Shown: piece after piece, positions 37,562 to 40,193 of the stretch
How the letters are laid out: every line of letters begins with the position of its first letter
How positions within the stretch are numbered: position 1 is the stretch's first letter
From: Saprospiraceae bacterium
GTDB lineage: Bacteria; Bacteroidota; Bacteroidia; Chitinophagales; Saprospiraceae
Direction of reading: 5' to 3'
Length of the DNA stretch: 40,193 bases
Assembly: GCA_013360405.1 (NCBI GenBank)
Contig: JABWBR010000046.1
Location: 1-40,193 of the forward strand
The notes under the pieces: generated by a model
The model's database searches: none
The model's input: the letters and a program-made list of their open reading frames with translations, nothing else
Told to the model about the DNA's origin: nothing
Translations under genes and position numbers: made by a program

Positions 37562-38413
37562 TCACAGGCCTGATAAATCCTTGATAAATCCGAGGATATC
37601 ATTGCGATGGAGATAATCGAGAAACTGTTGAGCTTCCGGTTTGGAAGAAAAAAGGCCTACGATCACCTTATAAACCTGCTTGCCGTTTTGATCGCCGCCG
37701 TATAAATTGACCGGTTGATTAAATTTTTGTTCCAGGCGCCTGACCTCTACGAGCGCATTGCCATAATCAGTATACACGCCGATTTGGATACCATAACCTT
37801 TATCTGATTTCAACTTTGTAGTAACAACAGGTCGTTGCTCTGGTTGGGTAATATGACTACCTGTAGGAGAGGCTGGGGTATAATTTGCAGGCATGGTCTG
37901 TTCGGGAATGAGAGCAGGCCGGGTAATGGCAAAGCGGGGCCGGGGACTACTTAGCACCCCTGACTGGCCGCCAATTTGTGCATCTGCCACCGTTTTATTA
38001 GCCGGTTTATCGTGTGTTTGCAAAATTTTGAGCATGGCTTCGGGTTCGAGCGACTCCTCATAGCGGTCAATCAGCACACCCTGGGCATTAAAAATGAGCA
38101 GCGAGGGAAGAGCCCTGACGCTAAACTGCTGTTTGTAGCGGCGTCCGCGCGATTCATCGACATCGAATTGGACGGGCAGGTAGTGGCTACTTACATACTG
38201 GCTTAGCCGGGGGTCGGAAAAAGTGTGTTCTTCCATCCATTGGCAGGGCATACACCAACTAGCGGTGAAGTGGACAAAATACAATTTGCCCTCTAGTGCG
38301 GCTCTGTCGCGCACTTCTCCCAATTCGGCATTAATGAAACTGATTTCTGCCTTCGAGGTGGGCAGGCAAAAAAGAATAGCGGCGATAAGCGCCCAGGGGG
38401 TCGGTCGCGTCAT
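37562..38413 (-). CDS. Exported thioredoxin-SPOR fusion protein
   Basis: A 283-residue protein with a signal peptide (ALIAAILFCLPTSKA). The thioredoxin-fold domain at about 25-135 has the redox motif CMPC (54-57, in FTASWCMPCQWMEE) and a cis-proline in VRALPSLLIF. A Pro/Thr-rich linker (about 140-205) leads to a SPOR domain (about 207-280: YGIQIGVYTDYGNALVEVRRLEQ..VYKVIVGLFSSKPEAQQFLDYL). It should be a peptidoglycan-tethered periplasmic thiol reductase or oxidoreductase, perhaps acting on envelope proteins at the septum. ATG 38413 gives the signal peptide; an upstream extension does not. It is monocistronic. Confidence 0.85.
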   Translation of the reverse strand: MTRPTPWALIAAILFCLPTSKAEISFINAELGEVRDRAALEGKLYFVHFTASWCMPCQWMEEHTFSDPRLSQYVSSHYLPVQFDVDESRGRRYKQQFSVRALPSLLIFNAQGVLIDRYEESLEPEAMLKILQTHDKPANKTVADAQIGGQSGVLSSPRPRFAITRPALIPEQTMPANYTPASPTGSHITQPEQRPVVTTKLKSDKGYGIQIGVYTDYGNALVEVRRLEQKFNQPVNLYGGDQNGKQVYKVIVGLFSSKPEAQQFLDYLHRNDILGFIKDLSGL

Positions 38414-38585
38414 AGTGCAGGGATTATAATTTGTTTTCAATTCAGGCAAATCTCCTCTTGCTTTTTCCTTTCGGCGAGCAACAGGGGCCCATGTGTCTAT
38501 TTGTCAGACTAAAAGTAAGATATTATGACATATTGCGCAAGTGAAACTAACGGAATGGAGAAAATAATATGGTAAGCGGTAAAAA

Positions 38586-39137
38586 CTACAAACTTTCAGG
38601 CTGCGTATTTGCGGGTGTATGCGGGTGAGCAGGTTTAGCCACTTTTGATTTCAGCAAATCAATTAACTCCTGGTAGTGGCTGAGCAAAGTAAGTGCTGCG
38701 TCGTGTAATTGATCGAAAGAACTCATCAGGAACTGCATGTCGCGGGGAATTTCCGACATGTTTTTTGCCTTAAACTGGTAGCAGGCATAAATGCTTTTTA
38801 TAAATTCCTGCAATTCGTCGCTGTGCTCGAGGTGGAGGCGGAATAGCTCCCATTCGTGCCGGCTGAAGTATGTCTGATTTTCAATAGCTTCGTTGATACT
38901 ATTTTCTTCTCCGAGATCGCGCTGGGTGAGGTCTACTACTGAAATGCCGAAGATATGCGACAATTTGAGCAGATTACAAATTTTGGGTTCTGCGGTCCCG
39001 TTTTCATACGAAGCAATGTTGCCGCGATTTAATCCCACTTTTTGAGCTAGCTCTTCCTGGCTGAGGTTAAACCGGCGCCTCAGTGAGCGGAGATTTTGTT
39101 GCAAAAAATGGGAAAACTGGCCGTTCAACGCATCCAT
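38586..39137 (-). CDS. XRE-family helix-turn-helix regulator
   Basis: A 183-residue protein with an N-terminal Cro/CI-type HTH at about 13-70 (LRSLRRRFNLSQEELAQKVGLNRGNIASYENGTAEPKICNLLKLSHIF). A helical C-terminal region of about 110 residues of unknown role follows, possibly for dimerisation, with a Pro-rich tail. It is a DNA-binding regulator; targets are unknown. It is divergent from the ECF sigma gene across a 422-bp gap. Confidence 0.88.
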   Translation of the reverse strand: MDALNGQFSHFLQQNLRSLRRRFNLSQEELAQKVGLNRGNIASYENGTAEPKICNLLKLSHIFGISVVDLTQRDLGEENSINEAIENQTYFSRHEWELFRLHLEHSDELQEFIKSIYACYQFKAKNMSEIPRDMQFLMSSFDQLHDAALTLLSHYQELIDLLKSKVAKPAHPHTPANTQPESL

Positions 39138-39559
39138 ATCTGCTAATTAAGGTAAAAATGCCTAGGTGTTCGTCTATTTTATACAACACAATCGGTTTTT
39201 TGTTGAGAGCTGTTAATAATTTTAACGTTTTTACGCATGCAACTCTTTGCCCAATAACGCCCTCATTAAGAAAGTATATCGTATTTTTGTACCATCAGGC
39301 GATTAGACACAAGTAATTCTAGTCCTAACCTAACTATTTGGTTTTTAGTTTTTTACCACATCATCATCCACCTGCACTCCCAATTATCCGTTACATTGCC
39401 TGTTTGTCATAATCGCACCTGACATAACGGCATGAAATGTCGCGGCTGGTACGGTTTTTGTTAATATTCATTCTAAATAGGCAATTTTTTTTGCACAAAT
39501 CGGCAAATACCGATAATTTTGTAAATAAGAATTACATTGAAGCATAAAAATCACCGACC
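39138..39559. other. Intergenic region between divergent regulators
   Basis: These 422 bases hold the sigma-factor promoter (39490-39521) and an isolated TATTTTTG at 39282-39289 without a partner element or downstream gene. It is AT-rich. I see no coding sequence, hairpin or repeat of note in 39300-39480. Confidence 0.6.
39490..39521 (+). promoter_or_regulatory. Bacteroidota promoter for the ECF sigma gene
   Basis: TTTG (39490-39493), a 20-base spacer, then TAATTTTG (39514-39521) fits the Bacteroidota primary sigma consensus TTTG-N19-21-TAnnTTTG exactly. It ends 38 bases before ATG 39560. Confidence 0.8.
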
Positions 39560-40090
39560 ATGATGATCTATGCCTTGCAGAAAAATCAGATCCAGGAGCA
39601 ACTGGAGCGGATCAGCAGTTCGCTGCGGGCTTTTTCCCTGAAATTAACAGGGAATAGCGACGACGCGGAGGATTTGTACCAGGATACGGCGCTTCGGATT
39701 ATCACCAATGCGGATAAGTACCACCCGGGTACTAATTTCAAAGCATGGGCGGTGACCATCATGCGCAATATTTTCATCAATAACTACCGCAAGCGCGTAC
39801 GCCGGAGTTTGATCATTGACCAGACGCCCAACAATTACTATCTCAACCTGGGCAACGACGGTGTGGGCAACGAAGGCGAAACGAGCGTAACGATCGCCGA
39901 GTTGATGCACATGGTGGATTCGCTGCCTGAAGATTTTCGCAAACCGTTTATGATGGCCTTCGAAGGTTACAAATACGATGAAATTGCCGAAGAGTTGGAT
40001 TCTCCCCTCGGCACGATCAAAAGCCGAATCTTTTTTGCCCGCAGGAAGTTGCAGAAGATGTACGAAGACGCGGTGCGGGAAAGAGCATAG
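39560..40090 (+). CDS. ECF-family RNA polymerase sigma factor
   Basis: A 176-residue sigma-70 factor of the extracytoplasmic-function type. Region 2 lies at about 20-85 (GNSDDAEDLYQDTALRI; TNFKAWAVTIMRNIFINNYRKR) and region 4 at about 115-170 (LPEDFRKPFMMAFEGYKYDEIAEEL, then GTIKSRIFFARRKLQKMY). Region 3 is absent, as in all ECF factors. No anti-sigma gene is visible before the window edge, so its control is unknown. Start MMIYALQ at 39560; the second Met at 39563 is equally possible. A tandem repeat starts 6 bp after the stop. Confidence 0.93.
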   Translation: MMIYALQKNQIQEQLERISSSLRAFSLKLTGNSDDAEDLYQDTALRIITNADKYHPGTNFKAWAVTIMRNIFINNYRKRVRRSLIIDQTPNNYYLNLGNDGVGNEGETSVTIAELMHMVDSLPEDFRKPFMMAFEGYKYDEIAEELDSPLGTIKSRIFFARRKLQKMYEDAVRERA

Positions 40091-40096
40091 GGAAGG

Positions 40097-40193
40097 AGTG
40101 TGAGAGTGTGAGAGTGTGAGAGTGTGAGAGTGTGAGAGTGTGAGAGTGTGAGAGTGTGAGAGTGTGAGAGTGTGAGAGTGTGAGAGTGTGAGA
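40097..40193. repeat. Tandem array of 8-bp agtgtgag words, cut by the window edge
   Basis: agtgtgag repeats perfectly about 12 times to the last base of the window. By analogy with the other loci it is probably the left arm of a word-repeat inverted repeat, whose right arm (ctcacact words) would lie beyond the window. Confidence 0.9.

Noticed and set aside
39282-39289. Promoter for an unannotated small RNA
   Set aside because: TATTTTTG is present but there is no spaced TTTG, no terminator downstream and no gene before the next promoter.

Overview
The window comes from a Bacteroidota chromosome, plausibly near Saprospiraceae/Chitinophagales, although the sequence alone does not fix the family. 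Evidence: a SusC/SusD pair, a Rhs tip of the Bacteroidota type, the gene order tRNA-Thr/Tyr/Gly/Thr-tuf-tRNA-Trp-secE-nusG-rplKAJL-rpoBC, starts that lack Shine-Dalgarno sequences, and TAnnTTTG promoter elements, one with a correctly spaced TTTG.

Layout. (1) 1-5111 is an accessory Rhs/polymorphic-toxin region. It holds two near-identical Rhs core segments, each running into a different AT-rich C-terminal domain followed by a different small gene: an acyl-carrier-like DUF1493 protein, then a lipoprotein. Both small genes are candidate immunity genes. Between the units lie a Rhs-core remnant and an IS110-family element whose leader folds like a bridge RNA. (2) 5247-12381 holds an SH3 lipoprotein, alanine dehydrogenase, a PorE-like TPR/beta-propeller/SPOR protein, a PolB-type 3'-5' exonuclease, a membrane-anchored coiled-coil protein and a SAM methyltransferase. 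(3) 12465-25875 is the core transcription/translation cluster, all on the minus strand. (4) 26185-30792 holds xerC-hpf, a TonB-C domain protein, and a redoxin / cytochrome c-PHM-like copper protein / secreted protein operon. (5) 30969-37114 is a SusC-SusD-lipoprotein outer-membrane uptake operon. (6) 37562-40090 holds a thioredoxin-SPOR fusion, an XRE regulator and an ECF sigma factor with a clear promoter.

The most unusual signal is not a gene. At least seven intergenic gaps hold a long imperfect inverted repeat whose arms are built from short tandem 'words' of about 7-10 bp. The words mostly differ from locus to locus while the architecture is the same. The arms usually abut or include the stop codons of neighbouring genes, and in two cases they encode the C-terminus of a protein. 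One copy sits inside the tRNA operon, and another (40097-40193) runs off the window edge as a pure tandem array. Separate perfect or near-perfect palindromes with GTAGAG/CTCTAC or CGTCTC/GAGACG cores lie in related positions. I read the word repeats as a family of self-renewing 3'-end hairpins; that reading is inference, while the repeats themselves are visible directly.
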